From Paralichthys olivaceus (taxonomy: Eukaryota > Chordata > Actinopteri > Pleuronectiformes > Paralichthyidae), in assembly GCF_024713975.1 (NCBI RefSeq), contig NC_091096.1, positions 6,699,501-6,763,500 of the forward strand: a stretch of 64,000 nucleotides of DNA, written 5' to 3'. The notes beneath the pieces were generated by a model. It saw only the letters and a program-made list of their open reading frames with translations, had not been told where the DNA came from and ran no database searches. The position numbers and the translations under genes were made by a program. The number at the start of each line of letters is the position of its first letter. Position 1 is the first letter of the stretch. This document shows, one piece after another, positions 24,475-37,500 of this stretch.

Positions 24475-25344
24475 ATGAGTAACAGCAGCCTGCAGGGCCT
24501 GTCTTTTGCTCTGCCCCTCACCAGCTTTGGCAATGTGCTGATGTTTCTCTTCAGTGTTTCCTTAGCTTCCAGCATCATTTTCCTCAACATGTCCGTGTGT
24601 GTCTCCATACTGCTGAACAGGGCTCTGCGCAGCGAGAACCGCTTCATGTACATGCTGAGCACCTGCTTCAGTGACATCTGCACCGGCGTGTCGTATTACT
24701 ATGTTGGTGTCCTGGATGTGAAGGACATCTTCAACTCCCCTACGAGAACATATTACGTCGTTCCCACATTTTTAGGTCTGTCCTACATGGCCATCCTGGC
24801 CGCACAGGCCGACAGGTACCACGCTGTGGTGTCACCTTTCCAATACTCGCGCCGCATGACGCGCAACAGAACCGTGATTGTGATCTGCGCGTACTGGCTC
24901 TACGCCAGCATCATCGTGGCTGCGAATAACCTGGTCACCGTCGGCGTGGCCGGAAAGATCACGAGCATTGGATCGTTTGTGGGCAACATATTCGCGGTGA
25001 TTATAATGATAGGACTGAACATCAGGCTGTTCATCATAGCCAGGTTCCAGCTGGAGAGGGAGCCACCCTCCGTGGAGAGGGACACCAAGCGCTCCTCGGT
25101 GTATCTCATACTGGTGGTGGTTTTGTTCTTCCTGGGGACGTGGCTTCCCATCTTCTCTCATGTTATCGCCTGTAACTTCATTGGCTCGGTGTGTTACACC
25201 ACTAAGAATGAAGGCACCGACCCTCTGCGTGTTTTGCCCCGAGTGAACGCTGCCCTCACCCCCATCCTGTACATCTGCGGCTGCTCCCCGCTCAGAGCCA
25301 CGCTGCTCACCAAGGTGTGGAGGCCCTGCTGCAGGAGGAGGTGA
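24475..25344 (+). CDS. Orphan rhodopsin-like GPCR 4 (subfamily 2), near-identical copy of GPCR 3
   Basis: 289 aa with five differences from GPCR 3: R83K, N85I, L146I, G174A and G239V; about 11 nucleotide differences in 870. All key motifs are the same: N38, D67, DRY 113-115, W141, TWLP 222-225, TPILY 262-266, no TM3-ECL2 disulfide. Both changes at 83 and 85 fall in the first extracellular loop (DVKDIFNSP), and G239V in the third, so ligand contact could differ. The frame is intact and the start context is the same. TGA overlaps a perfect donor (GAG|GTGAGA at 25341). The close identity of the CDS against diverged flanks suggests gene conversion. Confidence 0.9.
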   Translation: MSNSSLQGLSFALPLTSFGNVLMFLFSVSLASSIIFLNMSVCVSILLNRALRSENRFMYMLSTCFSDICTGVSYYYVGVLDVKDIFNSPTRTYYVVPTFLGLSYMAILAAQADRYHAVVSPFQYSRRMTRNRTVIVICAYWLYASIIVAANNLVTVGVAGKITSIGSFVGNIFAVIIMIGLNIRLFIIARFQLEREPPSVERDTKRSSVYLILVVVLFFLGTWLPIFSHVIACNFIGSVCYTTKNEGTDPLRVLPRVNAALTPILYICGCSPLRATLLTKVWRPCCRRR

Positions 25345-25736
25345 GAAGTGATGGTGTTAACTCCTCAGTGCTGCCTGCAGGTGTGTGTCATGATGGTCAC
25401 ATCTGGCTTCACGATACATGATGCAGAAAACTCATTACTATTTTTTCATTTTTATAGGTTTGTATTTGTGCGTAAAATCACGACAATAATCTGAATATCG
25501 CTCTGATGTCTAAGAGTTATCACCTCGTGTTGACATATTGTAGATGGAGTAAATATTGCATGACTGCATGTTTTGTATGTTATGTGTTTAAATGTCCTTT
25601 TCGTTAGATCTTACTTTAAATCATTGAGCTCTCTGTTTTTTTACACGCCACAAAACAGCATGATAAATATCCTAAGTGTTGATTTTTCTGACAATAATTC
25701 ATTGTTTTAAATGTCTTCTCTCATTCTCCTCCCAAG

Positions 25737-25839
25737 GCGTGATGTGTCCTGGATGACTCGGCCCCATTTGATGCCCAGTGGCTTCATTTCCAAGTGGATA
25801 ATAAAAACAAAACCCACGGTGGGGGATGTTGCTCTGTGA
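25737..25839 (+). CDS. Candidate tail exon of GPCR 4
   Basis: The acceptor TCTCATTCTCCTCCCAAG ends at 25736, matching the one in unit 1. Joined in phase 2 from 25341 it adds RDVSWMTRPHLMPSGFISKW and 13 more codons before TGA, total 322 aa. The homologous frame in unit 1 stops after nine codons, so the two receptors would differ mainly in their tails. Inferred from splice signals only. Confidence 0.35.
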
Positions 25840-27739
25840 ATACACAGCAGCTGACAAAAAAAACAGTGAGGACAGGTTCAGGGTTTCATGGGAGATGTTG
25901 GAAATGTTTCATCAGCCACTCGGCACATCCGTAAACTGTAATCAACACCTTATTGTTTCATATGTTGTGAAATCACAGGGAACAAATTACAGATGTTATT
26001 CCACAAAGAAATGATGGAAATAAGGCTAGAAATGAAGTGTATCATATGGAGTATTTGTTATTTGTAATGCCACATATTTAAAAAAAGGAGGTTATCAATG
26101 AACCTCATTTTCAGCTGAGACGTGTTGATTTTCTTTTTATTCATTGATTTTCGATTCTCTTCTGAATCTCCTCCGAAGTTCCTATAATCCTACGGCTTCT
26201 TGACATTGACTCTTAAATGCTTTTAAACAACTTTATACTATTGATTTCTAAATGTATGTCACTGAAATGTAGCACATCTACTAGATTCATATCTCTAACT
26301 TCCTGTATAAATCCCCACTGTGATTTTTGTTGAGTAAGATTTATCACCTGTTTGCCCCGGAGCCGTTTGATCCTCAGCCAGGCTGAGCTACAATACAGGA
26401 ACACGTGTAGTGAGTCTCAGCACCTTGATAACGCAATGATCCATGAGATGCGTGATCCCAGCCTCCCCTGCAGAGGATGCAGTTTGCCCGGCAACCACAC
26501 AGTGTCAGGAGCGCACTTAGGCACGGAGCCATCACCCAACCATGATGGGATGTGAATCATGAGGAGGAAGGAAGGGAGGTGCAATACCTGGACGGGCCTT
26601 AAAGCCTGTATGTGGACATTAGGATTAAATAGTAGCTTCAGTCATATGCCACCATTAAAGAAACATCATTGATACAGATCCAATAAATTAATTGTTGGTC
26701 AAACCCAGTGTGTTCGTATCCTGTCTTCCATTGGCTGAGTGTGGGTCCTCTGTGCCGAGAGGAGGAGCCAGCAGAGCTCCACACTTCCGCACATCTGGTG
26801 CCCACTTTCTGACCCACGACCCAATGTCTGCTGACACCTTTAAATCATGAGGTTTTAAATCCACCAAACTCAACATCCAGGAAATAAAATCTAATACAAG
26901 TTTATACAGATGCAAATGATAATAATAATGATAATAATAAACTTTATTTATGTGGCACCTTTAATTCAAGAAATGCGGCTCAAAGTGCTTTGCATACAAC
27001 AAAGATAAGAATAAAAAACGCTTATAAAAATATATAATTTATATAATAGACAAATAGACGCAGATTATAAATAATCTGTATATGGACCATATGAAAACAG
27101 TGGATCAACACATTTTGTCATTTATTCAGATTTGAGATTAAACTGAGAGTATCATCTTCAATCCCACCGATACACAAGGTTAATGCTGCTTGCACATGAC
27201 ATGTTGGATTTGCAGAGGAACATACAGCACAGTGCAGGAAGTGTCAAATGAATCTTAGTCAGTACGGCGAGCTTTTTATATTCAAACAGAGTGAAGTCAT
27301 ATAAAATCAGTAAAGTTCAGATACTTTAATCTTTATTCAAAGATTTGAGTAAAAAACAATTATTTATTTTTATACAGTCCCTTCTAACACTTGTTTTTAT
27401 TGTTGCAAGTGAAACTGGGAATTTTTCCAACACCCTCTCAATGTTTGTTTAATTATTCTGTTCAATTAAACTCACACTCATCACACGACCCTCACGAAGT
27501 CAGACATGTTCTGCAGAGCAGCCCTTCATTCAGCTGCATTGTCGCTGCTGGGAGGAAACAGGCCTGGACACACATAACATATCCCCCTCTTCTTCTCCTT
27601 CTTTCTCCCCCTGCCATCTTGCAGGTAAACTTGCCAGGGGTCCTGGGCTGAGAAAGTGGCCAAACCCTCCCACAGTGGGATGTTTTCTCTGCTGCACTCT
27701 GGGCTGGTTCCTATTCAAATGTGGGTCAGGGGTGAGGAA
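25840..27739. other. Intergenic DNA between the GPCR cluster and the hic2 promoter
   Basis: End of duplication unit 2 to about 26090, then unique AT-rich DNA, a dispersed repeat at 26918-27035 and a pyrimidine-rich stretch near 27585-27615. No supported exon. Confidence 0.5.
26918..27035 (+). repeat. Dispersed repeat end with (AAT)n
   Basis: Triplets of AAT/GAT followed by AAACTTTATTTATGTGGCAC, then CTCAAAGTGCTTTGCATACA. This combination recurs widely in teleost genomes as an end fragment of a mobile element; the family is not certain from memory. Confidence 0.5.
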
Positions 27740-28500
27740 GCCTAACGTCATAAGCTTGCAACATGGCGTCCCGAAGGCAGTGAGATGAGCAAGAGGATGG
27801 TAAAGAACGCTTGAGAACGATCCCACCGATGTAAGAAGGTAATTTAACTGCACTATTTCATCTTTGACTCGGAGCGTAAATGCGCCGCGGAGCCGCTTTT
27901 GTGCGCGTTTCTCCCGGATGGCTTTTTTTCGCGGATGGGGCTTTTCCGTGCTGTTTTTTCCACGGCGTGCCAACAAAAAAGGGGCTCCGCTGGTGCCTGC
28001 TCTGGCTCCATACCAGCCTGCTTGGCAAGCCGAGGAATCCCACCTCATTTTCCCCCACAATTCACCGCCTCTCCGGTTCCATCCACACATTTTGAATTGT
28101 TTGCAAACGTCGTGGCGTTTATTTTCTGGCGTCGTGCGTTTTTGAAAGAGATGCCTCACAGAACGGAGCGTGTGTGTGCCAAACAACCACCAGGCTGGCA
28201 AAGCACATTACAGCCACAGAAAGGATCCTCTAACGTCGCTGCGCTTTCACACACACACACACACACACACACGTAGAAACATTCACACACTTTACCACGT
28301 TTTCTCTCTCTCGTACGATCCAACGAGTTCAATGAATTGTTCGCCCTGATGGAAGGTAACGAGCTGAACGTTTCGCGTGAATCGATCGCTGTCATGTAAC
28401 GAGAGCGTCGACAGTAAATAAATAAATAGCGTTTAATGAATCCAAATGATCCTGTGAATTTTACGCACGATACGTTGCGCAATCGTGCTGATAATCGTAG
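27740..28500 (+). promoter_or_regulatory. CpG-rich region, candidate hic2 promoter and 5' exon(s)
   Basis: CpG density rises sharply against the surrounding AT-rich DNA (GCGCCGCGGAGCCGC, CGCGGATGGGG, many single CG). It includes a CRE half-site ACGTCA at 27746, a YY1-like AACATGGCG at 27761, and plausible donors AAG|GTAATT at 27839 and AAG|GTAACG at 28356. hic2 has an acceptor just upstream of its coding exon (38163), so an upstream non-coding exon must exist; this is the best site. Long open frames on both strands here are GC-driven shadows. Confidence 0.45.
28248..28272 (+). repeat. (AC)n microsatellite
   Basis: Perfect dinucleotide run inside the CpG-rich candidate promoter. Confidence 0.9.
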
Positions 28501-31500
28501 TGATTTCGCAGCAGATACAGTGTCATCATTGTTTATATGTGGGTTAAGCCACCTCAGACTTAGGGCTAATTAATAATAATGTAACAGGATTGACTTACTA
28601 ATATACCCAGCACAACGTGCACGCAGGTTCTCAACGGGTTTAAAACGTGGCCTCGTATTAACGTGAATTTCACTGATGCAGAGGACTGTGCATGTCTTAA
28701 TATCCTGTAGGTGCACCACTGCTTTACATCGACCATCTTTGTGATCAGCTATAGTGTGGGTGTAACGTTACATTGTGACCCAAGAGTGCTGTCCTCTATA
28801 GAAACCCTGTTGCCTGATATTGATTTCCTCATGTCAATTATCATCCTAATTAACCCCAATAGTCACATCAGGTTGAATATCTATTTTTTGTTTTAATTAT
28901 TTGGCCAAACACAAAGAGTAGCAACTAAAACAATGTCTGTGCTCTGGTGTGAAGGCATCCTGGCTCCTCAGGTGATTAGAGTTGTTAAAAGTACCAAGGG
29001 GCATGGAGATAATAAGGCACAGGAATGTCAGTAATGTGGTTTTCTTTTTTTTGTGTGTCTATTTTAGTTGGAGTACAGGTCTGTTTTTACATTTAGATGC
29101 AACAAAGTAGAAACACTATCACAAGATGTAATTCAGGGACTTTTGTTGTGTTCTATCATGAATGGAACTGAGGTACTTGTTGTTTCAATGTGTGTTACGG
29201 TGTAGGAATTGTGAATTCTCAAAGTAACTTTGCTTGTTTTTACTTGAAATGTGTCAGTCTTGATATATGAGGGATGGGTTGTGTCTCTCCAGAGAGTTCT
29301 CACTTGCCCATTAATGGTCAGTTAATGTTTGTAAAATGTGTTGTTGAAGTGTCTTTTTGTCCTCGTCACGCATGACAAAACAGTTTTTTTCTGCCTTGTT
29401 TGATTCATAGTCACAAAAAGTCAACAGTTTCATTCTTCACATCTAATTTAGAGATTGTTGGTTGTTGTTGTTTGCATTAAATCGCCTTAAGTTGACAGTT
29501 TGTTCAAGGTTTTGATAAATGCAAAATTTTCACAGTTTTTTTTTTACATTGAGACATTTCTACATCACCGTTGTGGCTTCAGTCACAACTTAAGTTCAAT
29601 AAAAAGATAAATCCATCTATTTTCACAACCTCTTGCCCCTTTCAGGGTTGAAGTGTGCGGCAGCCTATAGCCTGAAGATTACATAGGATTACATTTTGGC
29701 TGGTTACACCCACCCAGAAGTGTAGTTAAAGAGTTGCTCCGACTGCCAGTTACAATTAACTGAACTGTGCTTTTTAGCTTTTGGCAGTATTGACTAAATG
29801 TTTTCAAAGCCTGATGTTGTGCATCATAATATTTTCCCCACTGTCTTTATATCTGGTGAGGGTTGTAATGCTGGAACACGGCTCCTGGCTGTGCTGCCTT
29901 CGGCATTTGATCGCAACAATGCTGCATCTGTAACCGCTTTGATGACTGGCAATGCACCAAGGTTGTTGTTCATGTGATCACTTTATTTACAGTTTGTCTT
30001 ACAGACTTATGCAGTAAATAGTAACTTCAGTCCCTAGACTGTGATGCAGATGTACAGCAAAGTGAGAACTGAGAGGAAACTTTGACATTAAGTAACCGGT
30101 GTGGTCTTTTGTAATTGTATGTCCCAGCCCAACTGTCAGCATCTTGTGTCGTCAGATATTCATATGTACACATAGGTGCGTCTTGTAATAAAAGTCAATC
30201 AAGTTAATTTAATGAAGTCAACTGATCAGTGTGACTAGTGTCATTGATTACTATGGACTACATAGTGGAGCCTGCAGGGTAATTTGAGGCCCATGTGTGT
30301 GCCTCATGATCCTCATGATCAGCTGGTTGGTCTTGCCTCACCCTCCTTGTCCCTTCCCCTTCTCAATGCACACAGTATCCTGTGTGAATTGTGATCATGG
30401 CTTACAGTGTCGTGTGTGGGCAGCACAATGCAGTAAGCAGGCTACTTAGGCTATATGTTCTGCTGACATGTTGCACGAGGACTTATAGATTGCGGCGCTG
30501 GGCTGTCGTATCTACATGGATCTGCCTGTTCTGCTCTGTTCGAGGGCAATTCGGTTTGTTCTGTGGCAAAAAGGAAAACTCCTCAGGGCAGGGTTGTTGT
30601 TCTTTAAGAAGAAGACAGTCTGTGGAATGTAGTGCTGATAGCCAGAAGGTTATGCACTGTGTAAAGGCTGGAGGAGGGGGTGGCAGCTCTGTAAAACCTT
30701 GGACCATACATGATCTCTCTCCTTGCCCAACATGCCCTCTGTCCTTAACCTAAGCATTAAGCATCAGGTCATGAGGGTTCGCTGCTTTTGACGCAGGGTT
30801 TTATCTCATCAGCAGAGTTCGTTTTCTCAGGACAGAGGGCATTTTATCACACCAATCATATGTTGGCTAGTTAGTGAAGTGGTTGATTAGTTCGCTTTCA
30901 GTGAGCGTACGCAGATTCAGTGTTTGTGTGTGGCAGTTACTAACCAGTATTGCTCGTGGCCTCACTGAAAATCTCAGAGTTGGTGTTAATCTTTATTTAA
31001 TTTCTCCAGGGGCTCCTTGGATGCAGCAACTGAGTCAAAACAGAATGCAGCATAGACGATACACAAATTTACACAAATGAGAAAGGTCAACAGGGACTGG
31101 GTTAGATGTTAAATACCACGATTTGTTCATCTCACAGTTGAACAACAGAAATATTTTATCTACTCTTTCCCTCTTAACAGTGAACTCACATAAGTCATAA
31201 ATACATTTGAGAACCTTTTAACAAAGCAAAATTAACTCTGTAATGCATTTGAAACACTCGATTTTGGATTCATTAAAGATAAGATAAATCATGTACTCTG
31301 CATTTCTATCTGGATCTTTTCGGATACATTTGTTTGATGTCAATTAATTTGATAAAATGTACTCTTATTTAGAAACTAGCCATATACACAGTTACAAGCT
31401 GTTGCAAACTGACTGATCGAGTTACTGGCTGTATGTTGGAGTTTCCCCATCAGCCATTGACCTTTCAAAATGTTTTGCACAAAACCGGTTCTGCTGCGTC

Positions 31501-34500
31501 ACCAGGGGGCATTTACAGGGTGTGTGCCCATCTTATCACCTTTGTGGTCACATTTACAGACTTTTTTCAACTTCAGCGACTTTCTTTTTGTCCGAAAAAA
31601 GAAAAAAACACGACAAATCTAACCAGGACTATTTGGACAAACCTTTGCTCCTCTTGTTCACCAGTATTTTGAATCTTATTTAACTGACCACACAGCAGCT
31701 GTTGTTTAATGCATTTTCTATTGTCTGATAACAAAAACATGTAAATGAGAGAAGTGTTACTGGTCATCACATATGTGCTTATTAGTGTTTTCACTCAGAG
31801 CAGGTGCTGCTTTAGTGTGGATCTAGTCTGATTTGTCTCTCAGACTTCATCCAGAATGAGTGGAAGCATTATTTTAGATTAACAATCAAAAAGTCTCTGT
31901 AACTGTAAGAGCACTGGCTGGAAATGTATGCTTTATCTTCATACAAATGTCAGCTGATCTCTGTAAACTGCATAATAATATTCACAGACATTAATTTAAT
32001 CTTAACTCTGACATTCTGATCTGTGCCTTTTTAACCTTGTCATTAAATGGTCCCATGTCTATAAATAATGTTGAACTAAATGAGACCTGGCCATGGTTTA
32101 TAGATACAGGGGGAGAAGTGTAAGGCTCCAGTATCCAGCAGCATCACAACAATAAAGAGGAGGGGAAATATGGTCAAGTTTTGTGTGTGTATGTGCTGTT
32201 TTTGCATGCATGAGGGAGCACACTTGTACACCTGTTACTCCCTCTAGACTTGGCTGTGGCTTTAGGATCTAGTATTACCTGTTGCTGACATGCACACCAC
32301 AGAAGACCTTCATTCTTGGCTCATTGTTTATGTTGTGATGTAGGAAAATAAGTTTTGTACTCACGCTATTTTCTTTTTTCCACTGTTACTAATGCTCTGG
32401 CGTAAGGTCTTAAATGGGGAAAAAGGTGTTTTTACTGTGAATGTGCGTGAAAGGGATTCTTGCCTTTTCTTCCCATGCTTCATAGCAGTGGCACATCTGG
32501 GGTACACAGCAGACCCCCCCCCCCCCTGTGATGAAATGGACGGGGCTCTTTTCACTGCACTGCACCCTGGGCAGGACTTGTTTGTCTGCAACATGGCTGA
32601 ACTGCCTGACAGAAAATTGGTCTTAATTGGAAGGTTTCTACCCAGACTATAGCAGGGACACTGTAATGTACCTGATCATGTGTATTTATATCCAACCGTT
32701 CTGCAGAAAACTCTCATCTCTGAGACGGCACAGATCAGTCTTTACCTCTTGTATTAAGGTTTTTGAGCTTTTGTGCAGCAGGACGTCTCTCCTGCAGCTT
32801 TTCTTTGGAGATTATAACTAGAATTGGATCCAGAATTCCAGCAGACGCTCTGCATCAGAGCTATTCAACCATTTGCCACAGAGACAAGTGTTGGCAAGAT
32901 TTTGTTTCAAGCAAAGATCACAGCAGGCGATTATACTTATTTCACCATTTGTAGTTTCTGCAAAAAAAAACACTGCATATTCTGCTCTACATGGCACCTG
33001 GTTGAATAGCCCAGCTTTTATATATATCACTGGAGGAAATTCAATAGAAGACTGCATGACATGTTTTTACATTCAGTGCAAAAATGGAAGATTGTTTTGG
33101 ATTTAGGCTGATTGTAGATAAATAACTTTAATTATCTGGAATTTCTGCTGCAACCTGACCTCTTAAATATTATGGAAACCAAAAAACAGGTTTGATCAAG
33201 GTAAAGGATTAAGAGAAACCCAGTGTACTCTGATAGATTTCAGCAGGAGGAACCTGATTTCTTTGCCATGTATAGGAGGCTGAAAAGGTTTCTTCTTGTG
33301 TGCATGACAAAGACTTGAGACAGGGAAAGTATCGCGGTGGCAGGATGAAAGCAAACATCATTGCTCATACAAAAGCATCATTGTAATCGATTCCAACAGA
33401 AATAAAGCAGTCGGTTTCACAGCGCAACAGTAATCCGTTTGTAAAACATGCACACGATCAGAAAACACCGTCAGCTCTCTCTGCTCAGAAGCCAAAAGCT
33501 CACAGTTCAAAAAGACATAGGAGGAAATTTACTGACTTGTTTTTTTTATTTGTTTCTATTTACCACAGTTACTGTGAAGTAAAGTTTCTAAATGATGTCT
33601 TAAAACTGAAATGATGGTGTTCACAGTGTTTCCTCTGGTGCAGCAGATATAACACAGGTGTAATGGAACACACAGGGGTGAAGAATGGGTGAAAAGCACA
33701 GCCGTTCAGTTTAATCTCCTCATTGTGTTGTGAGCCGTCCTTTCACTCGTGAGCGAACCGAGACTCAGATATTCGCAGTACCCACGAGTCCTGCTTGGAT
33801 CAACCTCACCCACATGCAGCAGTGTCAGCCATGTTGAAATGGCTCTGAGGTGGTTGCTCTGTGTTTGTATTTCAAACTGGCTTTGTACCATCCCCCTAAC
33901 CCCTCCCCCACTCCCTCTGCCCACCTCTCTGGGTGGGTGTGTGTGTGCTTGCGTTTAAGTGCACTGTCTTTGAGTGTGCACACACATCAAGGCCTTATGC
34001 TTGTGTACATGATTGGCTCTCTTTTCTGTTCACTTACCTGCAAATCCGTCTCATCTGCCCATCCCTCATTGCACAGTGTGACATCCTTGCACTTTTTAAA
34101 GTCTTTATTTTGTATCGTTTAAAGAAATTGCCGTAAAAAAAATAAAAAACCCTGCAATAAAGCCGAGGTTGAATATGTTTTTAAAAAATCCTGCCCGCTC
34201 TTGCTTTCTATTGGCTGTTAGCAGATGACCTTTCACAGTAGTAGGGTGTGTTTTGTTATTGCGCCACAGGACTTTGCCTCACCTCTGCCCTCTCTCCTTG
34301 GCTCTCTACCCTCTGCTCAGGAGATTAGTGCCACAGCCCACTGCTCTCCGTCACCTTCGCTGCATGAACACAGACTCTGAAAGTTTTACTAGCTCACTAT
34401 TTAATCCATAAACTCCTTGGGAAAAGGATTCACTGAGAGGCTGCTGTAAATTAAGTCAAACCAGATCGTCCGGCTCTCTCGTGTAACCAGTTTAATCTAA

Positions 34501-37500
34501 ATAAGACTGAGATTAATTCACTTCTGGGGACACTTTGATGCTCACCGTGTTTTGAGTTCCAATCAAACACAAGGATATGTTATCCTGAACTTGTCTGTCA
34601 AGTCTGCGCAAACATCCCTATCTCCTCGTCAGCAGGCTCCTGAAACCAGCCAAGGTTGAAGCCAAACAGTAGGTTGCTGTGTTTTTGAAATGGGCTTGGC
34701 TCCTTTATCATTATGCCACAGTCACTTTTTGAAAAGGTTAACAGTGCAGGCAAGGTAAGTTGATCCCGTGGCTGCGCTTGAAGGGCAACATCTACCCTGG
34801 TCTGCAGTCCAAGCCCAGGGCTGGCTTTGGTTGGTATGTGGTGCCATATTTGGTGTCGTTTCTCGTGGCTCTCCTGACCAGCTCTTATGCCATCTCTCAA
34901 CCCCCCTGTCAGCTTTTGCATAGGGCATAATAATGCAAGAATCCCACCATGCAGGAAACCGTACCTGTCAATTTAAAAATCATACATGGGAACGAGTTAT
35001 CCTACACACTATCATTCTTGCTTTTTGAGCAGTATCATCTTTCTAATGGTTCCACTGTAACTGTGATGCTGTAACAGAATAACAGCCTTAGTATGGTAGT
35101 GGGAATCTGCAAAGACCTCCGAGCACTCACAGATGGAGCTGCCATGATGGTGCAGACCAATCTCTCCCCTGTGGTATTAAGCCTGTTTTCCTGGGCAGCA
35201 CCACTGGAAGGGGAGCTGGGCCTACACGTGTCCCACCCTAGCTGCATATAGATCAGCCGTAATCCATTAGCAGCTCCCTGGAATCCAGCCGGCACGGCAC
35301 AGCACTGGAGGGGCCAGGGGGAGAGGGTAGCTGTGTGGGTGATGGGGGGAGGAGAGAGAGAGAGAACTCAGGATGAGAAGAGGAGGGGGGTGGGGAGGGC
35401 TCTTTTTTTTTTTTCTCCTGAGCTGGCTTCTCTACTCCGAGCCCAGCCCCCTTTTATGTTGGTCTGCTGGAAAAGCCTCTTGAATCCCCCCATAAAGCCT
35501 GCAGAGGTGTGTGTGTACGTTAAGAGAAAGACTTGACTGATATATGGCTTCCTGACTGGCATCATAGCAGAGGCCCTTCTCTCTCCAGCAGCCCTCTTCT
35601 CCCTTACCGCCTGCAGGGTCGATTGCCATACGCCCCTGCAGCACACTCTGCGACTCAACTGCAGATCTTATATATTTCAGAATGGCTCATTGTGCTTTGC
35701 GTTTTGGGACAACAAACTGTTCCTGGGATGTGTCTGTGTGCCCGGCGAGAGGCTGGTGAGGGTGGGAGGATAGAGAGGAGCAGAGGAAAGACGGGGGAGG
35801 GGAAGAAGACCATGACTTGAAGTGTCAAAGCAGAGGAGGCAAGCCCAGGCCTGGAGCTGGGAGTAATGATCACTCCAGCTGATTGTATCTTCTACCCTGA
35901 CTGTTCCAACAGGGCTGGCTTTGGTTCATCAGCCAGACATCTCCCTTTTTCTAATTTCACCATGGTGGTTGTTGCCGTCCTGACCAGACACGTCCAACAA
36001 CCCCCCCCCCCTCCTTTAGTCACATCTTCACTTTGTGTGAGTCTGTATAGTGATTGTAACTGTTGGGCCTTGTATGCCTGGAAATTTTTGATGATGCATA
36101 CAGATCCAACATATACTTGTTAAGTAACTAATATATTCAAGCTGAATATATATAGGAACTGATTCAACTAAACATGGTGATGGGGAACCACAGTATTTAT
36201 CTTTATGCATTTGTTCTTCCTTAGTATTGAAAAGGGGAAATCTGCCCAGGCAGCCCCCAGTTCTGTGATTTTTAGAAGGAGATTTGGTCTGATACATTTC
36301 TTTATGATTTTCTGTAAATGAACCCTTATTCCAGAGATGGTTCTAAAAAAACGATCTCTTTTATGTTGTTGTATTCAGGCTTCACACGTCTGTTGCTCAA
36401 ACTTAGTTGGGGAATCACTATATTCTTCCCTGCTACATATAATGAAATGTGGTTTTCAGTAAATCTCTAAGTTGGCACTGCATTGAAATGGCACATTTTC
36501 ATCCGTATTTACAGCTTGAGCTAAGCATTTCTCTGCATTACAGTGTAATCTCCTTTTAATACGGTATAACCTGCCCTGATGAGGGGCATCAAAGATGTAC
36601 GTTCGTTTTCCCAGCGTGCCCAGGGCTTTAAAAACGCGTTTAACACGTCTCTGGGACAGACCCTGCAGCTGCCTCAACTGACGAACACTACTGTTGCACG
36701 TGTTTTTTTTTTTAGTGTCAGAACAGAAGTGGAGCACAGTGGTTTGTAATAGTTAGTCAGTGTGTAGTTTAACAGCGAATGAGATTCATGCCCTAATTCC
36801 ATAAATGAGGGCCTCTCTGGAGGATCAGGTGGTAGTGTCCTTGTCTTTGAGCAACCCACCCACCACAACCACCCCCCCTTCTGCCCTAGCTCCTGTGTAG
36901 TTTTACCTGCTCAGGTGTCACCTAATCCCTCCCCCCAGGCCCTGCTGTGCCACCAAACCCCCCACCTCAAGACAATGGGGCATGGCTGACATTACCATGA
37001 CCTAATGGAGTCTAGGGTGAGCCGTGTTTCCAAAGAGGGCACCCAACGAAACTAGAGTTGCTCCACTGAGATAGAGAAGAGATGCTTAGAGGAGCCACCT
37101 TTAGAAAAGTAACTACTTTACCCTTTGTTCTTCTCCACCCTTTGGCTTTTGTGCCAGAACTGTGGCAATGTGTGCAATCAGAACTTGATCCACGTGGGGT
37201 GCAATTTGTTTAAAAAGGAAGACGAGAGGGAGGGAAGGGTTCCAGTTTCTGAGCTGTCGTGTGATTATGTGGCACGCTGTGCTAACAGTTTGCTAATATC
37301 CCTCAGAGAGCTAAAAGCTTGGGTTGATGTTCTCACAGTGGGAGTCATGACACATGCCTGCTTAATGTGAGATATGTCGGATGTTAGCATTGCAACTGTC
37401 ATTTTTAAAAACCTGTATTACATTTTAATCCTACTATAGGCTGCAATAAACTAGAACTTATATCAGACTTGCACAAAATCAAACTGCATGTGAGCAATGC

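Larger units (their letters stand above)
21780..26090 (+). repeat. Segmental duplication, unit 2
   Basis: Second copy of the 19490-21770 segment, directly adjacent and in the same orientation. It is longer because of extra DNA at about 22390-23000 and a hAT-like insertion at 23062-24320, both absent from unit 1. Confidence 0.85.

Noticed and set aside
27530-28276. Long open frames on both strands near 27.5-28.3 kb
   Set aside because: Caused by GC-rich sequence of the candidate promoter; no start context, domain or splice support.
30391-30753. 120-codon frame in the hic2 intron
   Set aside because: No recognisable motif, Cys-rich by chance, no exon borders in phase.
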